A stretch of DNA of 64,000 bases from Papio anubis (taxonomy: Eukaryota > Chordata > Mammalia > Primates > Cercopithecidae), in assembly GCF_008728515.1 (NCBI RefSeq), contig NC_044976.1, forward strand, positions 32,573,376 through 32,637,375, in the 5' to 3' direction. Made by a program: the position numbers and the translations under genes. The notes below the pieces were generated by a model that was given only the letters and a program-made list of their open reading frames with translations, was not told where the DNA came from and did not search any database. This document shows, piece by piece, positions 21,721 to 32,812 of the stretch (positions are counted from its first letter, which is position 1; each line of letters begins with the position of its first letter).

Positions 21721-22616
21721 GGTGAGAATGACACTTGTCAGTTCTGGGCCTGAGCATTTGCTCACCCATGTGAGGCTCTCTAGAATCCTCTTTCCCCTGG
21801 CATGGTGACCAGAAACAGCCAGATGCCAGCTGCTCTTTTAACCTGGGTCCCAGAGTAAGAATGATAGTGTGGGATAGAGTCCCCTCCTAACCCACAATGG
21901 AGAAGGAAACCTTGGTTTTAAACCTTAAAAGTTGAGGTGGTTTGTTGCTGCGGTGGAACCTAGCCCATGTTAGGACTCCCTATGTGGACCCCTTGCCCGA
22001 GCTGCCTGGTCTGCCTTCTGTAGGCTCAAACAGCACTCTGTCTTTCATCCCATCTCAGCATGCTGTATTTATGTTTCTGTATGTGTATCCCCTGCCCTCA
22101 ACCAGACTAGCGCCAGTTCCAGGACATGCACTTGTGCATCCCATTGTTCAGCCCAGTGTCTGCCACATGGCAGGCATTGATGCACAATCACTGTGTTGTT
22201 ATTGGCTTGGTTTTTTCTCCTCTTCCCTGTTGTGCAGGTGAGAAAATGGCCTTGATGGTTTCTCGTTACTCTTGCCTGCTTTCTCCTGCTGCTCAGGTTA
22301 CCAGAATTGATTTCACTTTTCTTGTTGCCAGTTCAATGGGGGGTCAAGGAGTCAAACTTGTTCTGGTTCATACATTCTCATCACCCATAAAACTCCCAAA
22401 GATCTGGCTCCTGAACAGCTTTGTAAGTGAGGGATAGGGCCACTGGGGCTGCCCATAACTCTGCAGTGACAGTGGCAGGCAGCGAGGGCAGCCCAGATGG
22501 TTCCCACTCTCCAAGAAGGAGGGAGGAAGGGAAAGAAGTAGAGGAAGCTCTTGCCTGGATGCCCAGGCTTCTGTAGTACCTACCTGCCTCAGCCTCATTG
22601 AAGTACAATGAGAAAA
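21721..22616. other. Mostly single-copy stretch, possible L2 piece near 22040-22200
   Basis: TGCTGTATTTATGTTTCTGT and CCCAGTGTCTGCCACATGGC near 22060-22170 hint at a diverged L2. The rest is unassigned. Confidence 0.4.
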
Positions 22617-22684
22617 TACACACACACACACACACACACACACAAGTGCACATGCACACACACACATATACACACACACACATG
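22617..22684. repeat. (CA)n microsatellite, interrupted
   Basis: About 68 bases of mainly CA, with two interruptions that give AAGTGCACATG and ATATACAC blocks. The 100-108 residue frames on the minus strand through it are artefacts of the repeat. Confidence 0.92.
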
Positions 22685-22954
22685 AAGTCTCCATCCCATG
22701 GCCCTGGGCCAGTTGAACTTGGGCCTGAAGCTGACTCCCAGCTTCATCAGCTGGATTCTAACCCCTGGCTCCACTTCATGCCAGTCCTTTCTTCCTCCTA
22801 GAGGGTGGTGCGGTATTGGCAGGCAAGGCTAACAGGGTGTGGCCCTGTCGCACAGAGCCTGAGCTGTGGGTCTTGGAGAAGAGGTTGACAGAGTGCATCT
22901 TGGTACAGTGTAGGCTCTGTCTTCAGAAAAGCAGCCAACAGTGTAGTCTACTGC

Positions 22955-23523
22955 AGCCTAAGCTCGCAAAAGGTCTGTCAAACTCTTAGGTTTCCATGTA
23001 TTGTGAAGTCCACTGGTTCAGGTCAGTAACTCATATATGGCGTCTGATAAGATGCGATGTAACAATCCCAAAGGCAGAGGGAGTTCACTCCAAGCTCTTA
23101 TCATAGCAGCACATATATCATTCATGTAGCAAACCATATAAGTGTTTGGAATCGTTTTGAAGCTACACAACACCACAGCTTTGGAAAGTGCGTGCACAAT
23201 TAGGCTTGTCATCTTGCACTTTGCCACTCCCATGAGAATAGCATGCCTGGGTTGGCCCATTAGTCCCAAGAGGAAAATGCAAGATGTGTGGAGCTGAGTT
23301 GCTACCAACAGAGTCCAGCCTAGATCAGTCAGTCCCCAGCCAGCTACAGATGCAAGAGTGAGCCTGGATGAAAGCAGCAGAACCAACTGGCTAAGCTCAT
23401 CCTATATCAGCCAATCCCAGTTAGCCAATAGATGCACAGGCTACATAAATACTTGTCATATGACACTGAGATTGTCTGGGTATTTGTTATGCAGTGTTTT
23501 TGTGACAATGGTAAGGTGATACT
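22955..23523 (+). mobile_element. MaLR LTR, MLT1J/K-like
   Basis: Near the end it carries CACTCCCATGAGAATAGCAT, GAGTCCAGCCTAGATCAGTC, a CATAAATACTTGTC block and TTGTTATGCAGTGTTTTTGT, the order of the 3' half of old MLT1 LTRs. The 5' boundary is uncertain. Confidence 0.6.
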
Positions 23524-24439
23524 ATTGTCAAGCAGTGATTCTCCCCATTTCTGTTTGTTTTCAAGTTCCTCATGACCTTCCATTTCTGCTTTGCTCTGCT
23601 CTTCCACCTCATCCTTGTCTCTAAACATCAGCTTCTTTGCTTTCCCTTCCATTTACCCATTGCCTCATGGATGCTATATGTAAACTGATTTTTAGGACTC
23701 TACTGTCAGCCCAAGAGTGTCTCCCAGCCTCGGACCAGTTTCTTTGTCAAGTTCTGGAACACAGAGGACTTCTTCCACCTCTCTCTTCCACAGTGGAGTA
23801 GCCAGTCATAAAGAAACCCAATCTTAGACATACAAAGGAGAATTTTCCCCTTCCCAACAGATAGGGAAATTTAGGGAAATGTCTTTCTACAATACTGAAA
23901 AGCCAAAAATAAGTTCTCTGCAGGTTACTCTGCTAGTTATGCAAATAGTCATCCATCCTAGGGAGGACAGCATGCTGGGATTTCCACTTAGGTCAGATGG
24001 TGTATATGAGGCAGGGAGGAGGAAAAAGTAGCTGAGACTGAGAGGACTGGGAAAACTGAGGCCCTGAAGGGCTGGCACTGGAGACGAGAAAGAAGCACAG
24101 CTATCTTTGGAGTCCATTAAGCAAGGTCTGGGAAGAATATTGATACAGTGAGTACATCCTCAGACACAAGAACACCAAATCACACAACCAATTCTGAGTT
24201 CTACCTGATGCTGTTGGGTGGCTCTGATTAAACAGAGCAAGACAAGTCAAGACAGACAGAGAAAGAGGGAGATTCACACATGGCACAGGGCAGGGCACGG
24301 AAGGTGTGTGAATAGCTCTCAATGCCAGCAGCCACGGAGGCTCTGTTATCCTGGGATAGGTGACAGACTCGGCTCTGTGATCTTGTAGCTCCCCTCCTTT
24401 AGGTACCAATCAATCGCACCATTAAAGAAGTAGCTGAAA
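23524..24439. other. Single-copy stretch, nothing recognised
   Basis: No repeat, exon or RNA gene recognised. Minus-strand frames of 76-102 residues near 23887-24409 have no recognisable domains. Confidence 0.5.
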
Positions 24440-25070
24440 CTACGTGTTGGAAGAAAAATGGAGAGATGGGAACCGTTGCTACTAACAAAATAATGTCCAG
24501 AGTCATTCAGAAAATACTGTGGAAATATTTAGTGAAATTAAGTTTGTATAAAGTCTATGACCCAGAAATATTCTCCTGGGAAGAGAGTCCAGAGGGCATT
24601 TCGTGAACAGATTCATAAGGGACATGTTTCAGAATGATCACCCAGGCACTGTTCCCGGTTGGCTGAAGCCTGGGAGAATGGAAAGGGAAGAGATGGGGGA
24701 AGTGGTTGAAGCTATGGACTAGCAGTATAAAGAGCAACAGGGATAAATCTTAAAAACCAAGTGCAGAGTGAGAAAAAAAAAGTAAGAAACAGGACAAGAT
24801 TTATAACACGGCGCCATTAGTGTAAATTAAAAACACATACACACCACGAAACAACACTAGATTTTAACAAGGATCCATGAGTATGTAGGACCATATATCA
24901 AATACCCTATGGTGAGTACCTAGGGGAGGAAAGGGAATTGAAGTGAGGACTGTGGATAAAGTGGGAAAGGAGCCCATAAAACAATGGAAGGCTTTGCACA
25001 GACTTTTTAGGATAATGAGCTATGAGACAAGGAGTATGGTTAACATAAATTCTGTACCAGAGATGTTTTT
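24440..25070 (+). mobile_element. Old L1 3' region (L1M-type)
   Basis: TATGACCCAGAAATATTCTC, AGCAACAGGGATAAATCTT, AAGTGCAGAGTGAGAAAA and the later GTGAGTACCTAGGGGAGG follow the 3' order of L1M elements. Strongly diverged. Confidence 0.5.
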
Positions 25071-25224
25071 CTAAATCTCATTGAGCCTGTCTGTGGCGTT
25101 GATCTGGGGATGGGAGCGTCCCACGCTGACTGATGAGGTCATGAGGGGACGTAGTGCAACAAAGATTCCTGATGGAGCAGTCCACGTGCACAGTCAGGTG
25201 CTGGGAGACAGGAAGTGGAGGGAT

Positions 25225-25447
25225 CATCAGCACAGGCTTTAAAATCACACAGACCTGGCTTTGCATCTTGACTTTGCCACATACTAGTCATATAACCTTG
25301 GGCAAGTTGTGTGACTGTGGACACGTCACTTAACTCTCTGTGCTTCCATCGCCTCATCTGTAAAACAGGGAGAGTGATACTCAGGGGATTGTGGAGATCA
25401 AATGAGATGATGCATGCAATTCTTTTTGCACAGTGCCTGGCTTCATA
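25225..25447 (+). mobile_element. MIR
   Basis: ACACAGACCTGGCTTTGCAT, CCTTGGGCAAGTTGTG, CGTCACTTAACTCTCTG, CCTCATCTGTAAAACAGGG and GCACAGTGCCTGGCTTC give an almost complete MIR. A repeated partial block (TGTGACTGTGGACACGTCAC) lies in the core. Confidence 0.85.
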
Positions 25448-26249
25448 AATAACAACTCCAATTATCCTGGTTTTTTGTTTTTTTTTCTCCTAGGATTCCA
25501 AAACCTCTCTAATTCTCAGAGTTTAAAATGTAACTTCATTTCCATGTTTCTTGGTCAGCTGCTTTCTGCTGGGAAAGGTGCTGGATCAGCAGCTGGGGTT
25601 GGGGGAGAGGGTTCGTGGAACAGGGAGGGAGTGCCTATGACCAGGTTGGGAGGCCTGTAGGAGCACCTCAGGAGCTAGGCAGACCTGGAGGCTGTAGTCC
25701 AGGGACAGGCAAGTCAGGCCAGCCTGGGGTGGGACATGGGGAAAGGGACAGAACAACCATCAATCCAGAACATTAGGTGAGGTAGGTGGAGGAGAAGGGA
25801 GATGGGCAGGTGTTGTGAACTCAAAAGACCAGAAGAAGATCATATGGGATGGAGACCCAGAGCTCCTTCTGCCTATCGCATGCCCCAATCCCCTCCAATC
25901 CCTACCCGCCCATGCGGCGTTCCCACATTTCAACCCAATCTTACAGGTAGGTCCTGAACTGAGTTTTTTGTCTTTTAAACTTGCTTCGTCCAAATAGTGT
26001 CATAATTTGTGGCTGCTCCATGTTGGTGGAAACCTGACTACAGCTTTCTTTGAAGAACAACAGGCCCCTCGCCCTCTGGGCATTTGGCTCCACACTGTGT
26101 AAATGCCGTGAGCATTTCACATCAAAGCCCAAAACATCTTTGTACGTGCTTTATGTAGGGGGCTTCCTCCTTGGCATAAGCTCCCCTGAGAGGTGTGATC
26201 TGTCCTCTCTGGGAATCCCCTGGGCCAGAGGCCTGCCTGAAACCCCTGA
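25448..26249. other. Single-copy stretch, nothing recognised
   Basis: No repeat family or exon recognised. Confidence 0.5.
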
Positions 26250-26807
26250 ATCTATGGACTAGCAGTGTCTCCCCACATCCCTTCAATCATATGGTCTTGT
26301 TGATTCCACTACGTAAGTATCTCCCCAGCCCATTCTCTTCTTTCCACTTCCTATGCCCTGACCATAGTCTAAAACATCTTCTTTACCTTGGACCATAACA
26401 CAGGACTTCTCACCTGTCTCCCTGTCCCCAAGTGCCCCCTCCCATAAATTCTCCTTATAGCCACAAGAGTGATGTTTCTATAGTACAAATATGACTGTGT
26501 CAGTCTCTTCCATAAAGGTTTTCAGTGGTTTCCCATTGCCCTGAGGATAGAATCCAAGTCCCTTAACATACAGCATGGGGTACCGTTAAGCCCTTGTTCT
26601 ACCCTGTATCACTCCTCCTGTCAATCAATGCCAGATTGCAGGTTACCTTTATCATCTGAAATGCTCCAAGCCCTCTCTTGCCCCGGACTTATCACATTTT
26701 CCCCTCTTCATTCTTTACCTGGCTAACCCTTATTCCCTCTCATAGGTTAATTTCACTTCCTCTAGGTAGCCTACCCTGATGATCCAAGTCCAGGTGAAGG
26801 GCCCTAT
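26250..26807 (+). mobile_element. L2, part 1
   Basis: GTGTCAGTCTCTTCCATAAA, CCATTGCCCTGAGGATAGAA, TCCAAGTCCCTTAACATAC and TCACTTCCTCTAGGTAGCC follow the L2 order. It resumes at 27240 after an LTR. Confidence 0.75.
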
Positions 26808-27239
26808 TGTAGGTTGATTTGTGAACCCCCAAAAGATATGTTCAAGTCCTAAAATCCCAACTACCTGTGAATGTGACCTCATCTGTAAATTGGGTCTTTG
26901 CAAATGTAATCAAGTTAAAACGCAGTCATCCTGGATTGGTGTGGGCCCTAATCTCATGACTGGTGTCCTTATAAGAAGAGGGATATTTGGACACAGACAC
27001 ACAGGGAGGATGCCATGTGCCTAGGAAGACAGAGATGCAGCTGCCAGCCAGGGAATGCCAAGGGTCATCCGCAAGAAAGACACAAGAAGTGTCCTTCCCT
27101 AGAGCCTCTCCAGGGAGCAGGGCCCGGCCAACACCTTGGTTTTCGATTTCCTGTCTGCAGGACTATGAGACAACACACTTCTGTTGTTTTAAACTAAAAT
27201 TGTGTTAATTTGTTACAGCAGCCTTAGGAAACCAATGCA
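26808..27239 (+). mobile_element. MaLR-type solo LTR inserted in L2
   Basis: Starts TGTAGGTTGATTTGTG, then GAATGTGACCTCATCTGT, GGTCTTTGCAAATGTAATC, GGTGTCCTTATAAGAAGAGG, GACTATGAGACAACACAC, TTGTTACAGCAGCC and a terminal ACCAATGCA. The order is that of an MLT1-like LTR. No clear target duplication. Confidence 0.75.
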
Positions 27240-27455
27240 GGCCCCAACTCGGTGTTCCCATAGCACCCCTTACTTCCATATATGAGGTAGAGTATAAGGT
27301 ATATGCCCTTTACGTTTTTATTGTTGCTTTACTCGTCATTGACTGTTTCAGTTAGTCAATGAGCTCTGCAAGGGCAGGAGTCTTGTTTGTTCCCTCTTGC
27401 AGTTCCAGCACGCTGTTAGAATCTGTGCACTGTATTTGTTGAGTGAATGAATAAT
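27240..27455 (+). mobile_element. L2, part 2 with 3' end
   Basis: CAATGAGCTCTGCAAGGGCA, TCTTGTTTGTTCCCTCTTGC and TTGTTGAGTGAATGAATAAT are the L2 3' end, continuing the copy broken at 26807. Confidence 0.75.
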
Positions 27456-28129
27456 GAAAGAACTGGCGGGAGGGAGCTAGGGCTCGAGCAACATACCTAT
27501 GGACATGGTGGGAAACACAGAGTGGGAGACAAGTCAGGAAGTCCTCATAGATCCCCAGGGAATTCTGGACCTATCTGGGGCCTGCAGGAGGCCAGCAAGG
27601 TCTTTATGTTTCCTGCAGACAAGAGGGCAGGGCCAGATGCTATGGCATCTCGGGCTGCTACACGCTAGGCCTATCACGTGGTCCCTGATGCAGGAGAAAA
27701 AGCTTCTCCCACAGGACCTGCAGGGATGTCTCCCTCTGGTGCCCTTCAGAGGCAAAAGCTTAAGCCAAGGGAGGATGAGGCAGGGCCACATTTCAGCCTT
27801 TAACAGGGGTTTGCAAGAGAAAGGGAAGTGAGGTCCACTTGGAATGAAGGAGCTCAGCCGTTGCACTGGAGACCACGTGCCCTAGCACAGCTGCTGGCTT
27901 AAGAAAGCTCTTGGCAGCCAGACCACAGCAAGCCCTGCTCCAGGGGAGGCAAAGAAAGGCGACCTTGCTTGAGATGAGGCAGCTGCTCTCAACCTCTGCC
28001 TGATCTGGTTTCCTCCCTGCTGCATCTACCTACAGGGCTGCTGCTCAACAAACCCAGACTGAGAGTTCATTTAGTGTCTTCCCTTCCCCAGCCCCAAGTC
28101 CTTCCACCCTTATCTGTATGACTCCTGCA
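27456..28129. other. Single-copy stretch, nothing recognised
   Basis: The 110-residue frames on both strands at 27499-27866 overlap one another and are not credible coding regions. Confidence 0.5.
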
Positions 28130-28680
28130 GGGGCCAAGGGAAAACTTCCCTTTCGCCCTCTAAAGTTTCATTGAAAAATCCGCTCACAAAAGGCAGATTA
28201 ATTGGAGAAAAGGCACACAAATTTTTAACACGTGCACCTCCAGTGGGGTGCAGAACCTTATACACCATTTTGAGATTACAGAAAGAATAGAGGTCAGAGC
28301 CTGGCCCAAACCAGGTTATGGTGGTGATCAGGTTATTGGAGGGAAGAGAAGAGGAGGCCTGGCTAGCAAAGGTGGTCTTGCTCTGTAGATGGAACCTCAA
28401 AGGTAGCAGCCCTCAGAGGGAATAGATGGTAAATGTTTCTTTCAGACCTTTAAAGATGTCAGATTCTCAGTTAATCTTTCCTAGATCCGGACAAGGGAAG
28501 ACCTGGCTGCATCAATGCACATTCTCTACAGATGCAAATCCCCCCGACAAAAGACAGCTTTGCAGGGCTACTTCTGCTGGCTGGTTCTTTGAACAGCTAC
28601 TTCAAAATATATCAAATAAATACATTTTAGGGTAAAATATGTTGATGTTTTCACCTCATTTCCTGGCTTGTCCCCTCCCC
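28130..28680. mobile_element. Possible old LTR-like element
   Basis: GGCAGATTAATTGGAGAAAA, GGACAAGGGAAGACCTGGC and ATCAAATAAATACATTTTAG look familiar from an ERV-type repeat but I cannot place it. Strand and ends not determined. Confidence 0.35.
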
Positions 28681-29086
28681 AGCACTATAAGCTGAAAGTT
28701 TTCAAGGGGAAGTACAGGGGACATTGAGGCAAACGGAAATGGAGGCTTCCGAGGTTTGCTGCACCTTCCTAACAGGCACCCAGGACCCGACTCTGCCTCC
28801 AAGCAGGTGGGAATTGGTGGAGGGTCATGGGGTCAGACTGAGGAGCTAAATGGGGTCCCACAACAGCTGCTCAGGGCTCAGGGAAACCTTTCGAGTCAGG
28901 ACTGGGTGTTTTAGAGTGGTAAAAATGTCTGTGATTTTTCTAATTAAGTTTTCAGGGACATGAAGCAAGCCCAAATTCAGCTTCAATGTTTAAGGATTTT
29001 GGTCCAAAGGGGATGGGATGTGGAGGGGTGAGTAGTGGCCCCCCAGAGTTCCAAACAGTGTTTGGGCTCATCCTAGCATAGGATAT
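28681..29086. other. Single-copy stretch, nothing recognised
   Basis: No feature recognised. Confidence 0.5.
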
Positions 29087-29515
29087 TATTAGAGCCTGAA
29101 TTGTGTCTCCCCAAAATTCCTATGTTGAAGCCCCAACCCCAACATGACTGTATTTGGAGCTAGGGCCTTTATGGGGGTAATTAAGGTTACATGTGGTCAT
29201 GAAGGGGGTCCTTCTAATAGGACCCCCAGTCCAATAGGACCCCCATCCAATAAGACCCCCATCTGATAAGACAGAGGTCCTTATTAGAAGTAGAAGAGAC
29301 ACCAGAGCATGCTCTCTCTCTCCCCACATGCACACACAGAGAATAGGCCACATAAGGTCACAGGTAGAAGGTCTGCAAGTCAGAAAGAGAGACTTCACCA
29401 GTAACCACTCCTGCCCTTGATCTCAGACTTCTGGCCTCCAGAACAGTGAGGACATACATTTCTATTGTTAAGCCACCCAGTCTGTGGCATTTTGTTACAA
29501 CAGCCTGATCAGCCC
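29087..29515 (+). mobile_element. MaLR-type solo LTR with internal tandem repeat
   Basis: CCTGAATTGTGTCTCCCC, AAAATTCCTATGTTGAAGCC, GACTGTATTTGGAG, GGTAATTAAGGTTACATG, AAGAGACACCAGAG, GCCACCCAGTCTGTGGCATT and TTGTTACAACAGCC are an MLT1-like LTR in order. Between 29210 and 29270 a block of about 16 bp (AATAGGACCCCC and AATAAGACCCCC) is repeated three times. Confidence 0.8.
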
Positions 29516-30544
29516 ATTCTCGAGACTAACTTCACTCTGCTAAGTGTGTCCTGGGTGAGTAAAGGAAGGGCCCTAAAACAGAGTCTGGCTCCAGCAAAGG
29601 GGGCCACTAGGATCTGGAGGAAGGCCAGCATCCCAGTCTTCTTTGGGAAAGGGACGGCAGAAGGGAGGTGCAGAGACCCATTCTTTTGGGGAGGGTGGTT
29701 TATCAGAAGGGCTGACAGGCAGATGGGCCAGTGGCTTATCAGCTGATGGATTCATCCATAGATACTTGGGTGTTTCAAAGCCTGCTTTCTAGAGGGGAGT
29801 AAGCTTCAACTATTTCCTCAGGTGGGCTGGACAAGGCTGTCTGGTTATGACAAGCAGTGGGGGCTGTGCAGTAGATGTAGACATCCATAGCCACCCAGAC
29901 GTGGGGGCAGAGTCAGTCCAATTGCCAATAGGCCCCAATTGCCAGTCTAAGGTTGCTGCTTCTACATGGCCTGCCTCAATCTCCCACTGTTGCCCCCATG
30001 GGAAGAGGAAGCTTGGTCAGTTACTGCTGATGTGAGCCAGATTTAACATCTCAGCAAGTAAGAGCTTTTCTAGGTTCCAGTGGAAGGAGCCCAGGAGGTT
30101 ATTCTGAAAGGCATTGAGAGAATCTTGAGTTTGAGAGACAATTTCCAAACTCAGGTCATAAAATGGGAGCATGGGGAATGGGGACAGTTATGCCAAAAGC
30201 AATCATTTCCAGTGCCAGGGTGTAGGAACCTCCCCTAGTAAGAGGTTTTGGGTAATCCATCACATCTCCAGTATCTAGGGATGGGCATGTATCATTTAAG
30301 AGCTGCCTTAATCTGTGCAGCCCAAGTCCAGCCCCAGGCAGAGCCAGGAGTGACAGAAAAAGGTGCATTGGATGCATCCGGAGTGTGTTTATTTATCCCA
30401 CTAGGGCCTCAAGTCCATTTTCATCAGGAAGCTACCTGAATTCTGCATAATTCTTGCCTAGGGCCAGAGAACAGACAGCCTAGGGATGAGATTTTGGTTA
30501 AGTTCCTGACACAGGAAGCAGCATCAAAGGTTTACTGTTGGTCA
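29516..30544. other. Single-copy stretch, nothing recognised
   Basis: No repeat or exon recognised. Frames of 60-93 residues lie in this G-rich region without recognisable content. Confidence 0.5.
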
Positions 30545-30592
30545 ATTCTGGTACATCATAGGTGCTCAGTAAATATTAGTGAAATGCACTGC
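30545..30592 (+). mobile_element. Short L2/MIR-type 3' end
   Basis: TACATCATAGGTGCTCAGTA followed by AATATTAGTGAAATG is the common 3' end phrase of L2 or MIR. Confidence 0.5.
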
Positions 30593-31328
30593 TCTCTTTC
30601 TGAAGACATTCACCAGCTCTGGCATCTTGGCCTTGAATAGACCCATATAGGTAATCGGTATTGAAATAAATGTTTGGGAAGGGGTAGAGTTGTTTTTATA
30701 TTTAGCAAACTGTCCAATTGCAAGACTGCCCTAATCTGCTCTGCTATGCTTACCCCCTTGTTAGGCATCCATGTGGTTGATAACTGTCAGTGACTTGCAA
30801 ATAACAGATAGGAAGTGGCTCTCACAAGATAGCTGAGAACACAGAGCAGGGGAGCTGGGAGCTGGGACAGAACCTTGTGAGTTTCCTCCAGAGCTAGGGC
30901 AGGAGGACTTGCACTCTCTATTAATTCCTTCTTCTCTTCCTCAAAATTGGAGTATGTTAAAACTAGAAGCTTAATTTAAAACACAAAGAGATACTCTTTT
31001 CCCAAATTTTTAGAACTACCTATGGCTTGAATCTGCTTAATTTTGACCATGAGTTTGTGATTCTAGGAAGATGCCCCCAAAGAAGAACAATTTAGAGGAG
31101 ATATGGGATTTCCTTTTATTTTCTTTTTTCTCGCAATGGCCTTGTATTGTTGGCACACTTGTCCCAGAAAGTCACCCTAAGCCTCACTCTAACTATGCCT
31201 TCCCTTCCTGACCTACATGCCCTCCCTGGGGCAGTGCAGAGCAGTGGATGCCTCCTAGGTTTGGTTGTTCAAAAGAGTTGGAAGCAGGGCTACACCATTT
31301 CCTGGTTGTGTTCATTGTGAGAAGGGCC
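30593..31328. other. Single-copy stretch, nothing recognised
   Basis: No feature recognised. Confidence 0.5.
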
Positions 31329-31373
31329 TGAATCCTGGGGGAGCACAGTGAGATCCCAGCTAAGTCTACATCT
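31329..31373. repeat. Direct repeat, copy 1 (partner at 34800-34844)
   Basis: A 45-bp segment starting TGAATCCTGGGGGAGCAC and ending GTCTACATCT, matching its partner at 42 of 45 positions. Confidence 0.7.
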
Positions 31374-31477
31374 GAGTCTCTGAGCTTCAGGTTCCTTATC
31401 TGTAAAGTGAGAACAATAATAATACTGACCCTCCAGGATTCCTGTGAACATTAAATGAAGAAAAAGCAAAGTATATG
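31374..31477 (+). mobile_element. MIR, part 1
   Basis: CTTCAGGTTCCTTATCTGTA, AAGTGAGAACAATAATAATAC and ATTCCTGTGAACATTAAATG are the MIR core. It is interrupted by an Alu and resumes at 31669. Confidence 0.7.
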
Positions 31478-31668
31478 GTGGGGCACAGTGGCTCATGCCT
31501 ATAATCCCAGCTACTCAGAAGGCTGAGGCACAGGAATTGTTTGAATCTGGGAGGCAAAGATTGCAGTGAGCCAGGATCTTGCCACTGCCCTCCATCCAGC
31601 CTGGGCAACACAGTGAGACTCTGTCTAAAAGAAAAGAAAAGAAAAGAAAAGAAAAGAAAAGAAAAGAA
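31478..31668 (+). mobile_element. Internally deleted Alu with (AAAAG)n tail
   Basis: The left-arm start GGCACAGTGGCTCATGCC runs to ATAATCCCAGC, then continues directly with right-arm sequence CTACTCAGAAGGCTGAGGC. About 130 bp between the two equivalent AATCCCAGC sites are missing. The tail is an AAAAG pentanucleotide array at 31627-31668. Confidence 0.88.
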
Positions 31669-31730
31669 CATAGTGTACCTGGCACAGCACCTGGCCTATA
31701 ATAGGTCCTACTATCATCACTGTTCTCTAG
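31669..31730 (+). mobile_element. MIR, part 2
   Basis: GTGTACCTGGCACAGCACCT and ATAATAGGTCCTACTATC are the MIR 3' end after the Alu. Confidence 0.6.
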
Positions 31731-32284
31731 ATGGGAAACCAAACTTTAATGAATGACTTCCTTTTCAATCACTGCTGACAAGAACCAACTAAAACTAGCT
31801 TTAGCAAAATAGATAATTTGTTGACTGTAACTGGAAGTCTGAGGACTCCAGGCCTCAACCAATGACATTGTCATCATCATTGTTGCTGTCTTCCTCATCA
31901 TCCCATTCTCTCAACCTCTCTCCCTCCCTTCTTGTCTCCCTACTCTTTTCTGAACATTTACAGCACTGTTTCCTAAAGCAGATGAGCTTTTGTGATAGGT
32001 GGCTTAGAGGAGCTCTCTGGCTACAGACATCTTCAGGCTCATGTCATCCCAGCCACCTAGCTCCCAAATAAAGAATGAAGTACGTCTCTCCTTTTGCCCA
32101 TATATTAGATCTCAAGGAGGGAGTCTTGGTGACCCAACTTTGGTCATGGTGCCTATTCATGGGCCAACTGCCAAGATGGGGCTTGTAGCAGGGAGAGTCG
32201 GAACAAGGAACTTTGATTGTCTAGGTGTGGACCAATTGTCCATCTCTGTGAACAGGGGTCTAGAGCTCTGACTGGCAGTTTTCC
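31731..32284. other. Single-copy stretch, nothing recognised
   Basis: No feature recognised. Confidence 0.5.
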
Positions 32285-32812
32285 AAAGTTAGTTATGGTA
32301 GACTAAAAAGCCTAAACTTTTTTGGCATGCCTTGCATCGAGAGGTGGAATGTGTTTCTCCCCCTCTTGAATCTGGGCTAGTTTGCGACTTGTTTTGGTTG
32401 GTAGAATGTAGTAGATGTGGTGCTATTTCATTACCAAAGCTGGACTTAAGAAGTCTGCAACTTGCTTCCATTCACTTGGAATGCTCTCTCCTCAAACTCA
32501 ACCACCACGCTGTGAGAAGCCCAAACCACATAGAGTAGCCATATGGAGAAGAACTGAGGTGCTCAGGTCAATAGCCACAGCTGACTTCCAGCTGACAGCC
32601 AGTCCTAGCTACTATCATACGAGGGACAACACTGGACATTCCAGCCTAGTCAAGCCTCAGGTAACTGCAACCCAGTTGATATAAGGAGGAGTAGAATAAC
32701 CACACAGCTTAGCCCAGTAAATCCACAGAATCATAAAGGATAAAATGGTTGTCTCAAGCCACTAAATTTATTTCAATTATGTGTTCATCATTGAAACAGA
32801 AGATGTGGCTGT
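32285..32812 (+). mobile_element. MaLR-type solo LTR
   Basis: GAATGTGTTTCTCCCCCTCT, TTGAATCTGGGCTAG, AACCACCACGCTGTGAGAAG, ATAAAATGGTTGTCTCAAGC and CACTAAATTTATTTC resemble an old MLT1-type LTR in order. Confidence 0.6.

Noticed and set aside
22368..22694. Minus-strand frames of 100-108 residues
   Set aside because: The N-termini are translations of a CA repeat in two phases.
23018..23386. 122-residue minus-strand frame
   Set aside because: Lies antisense within an MLT1J/K-like LTR.
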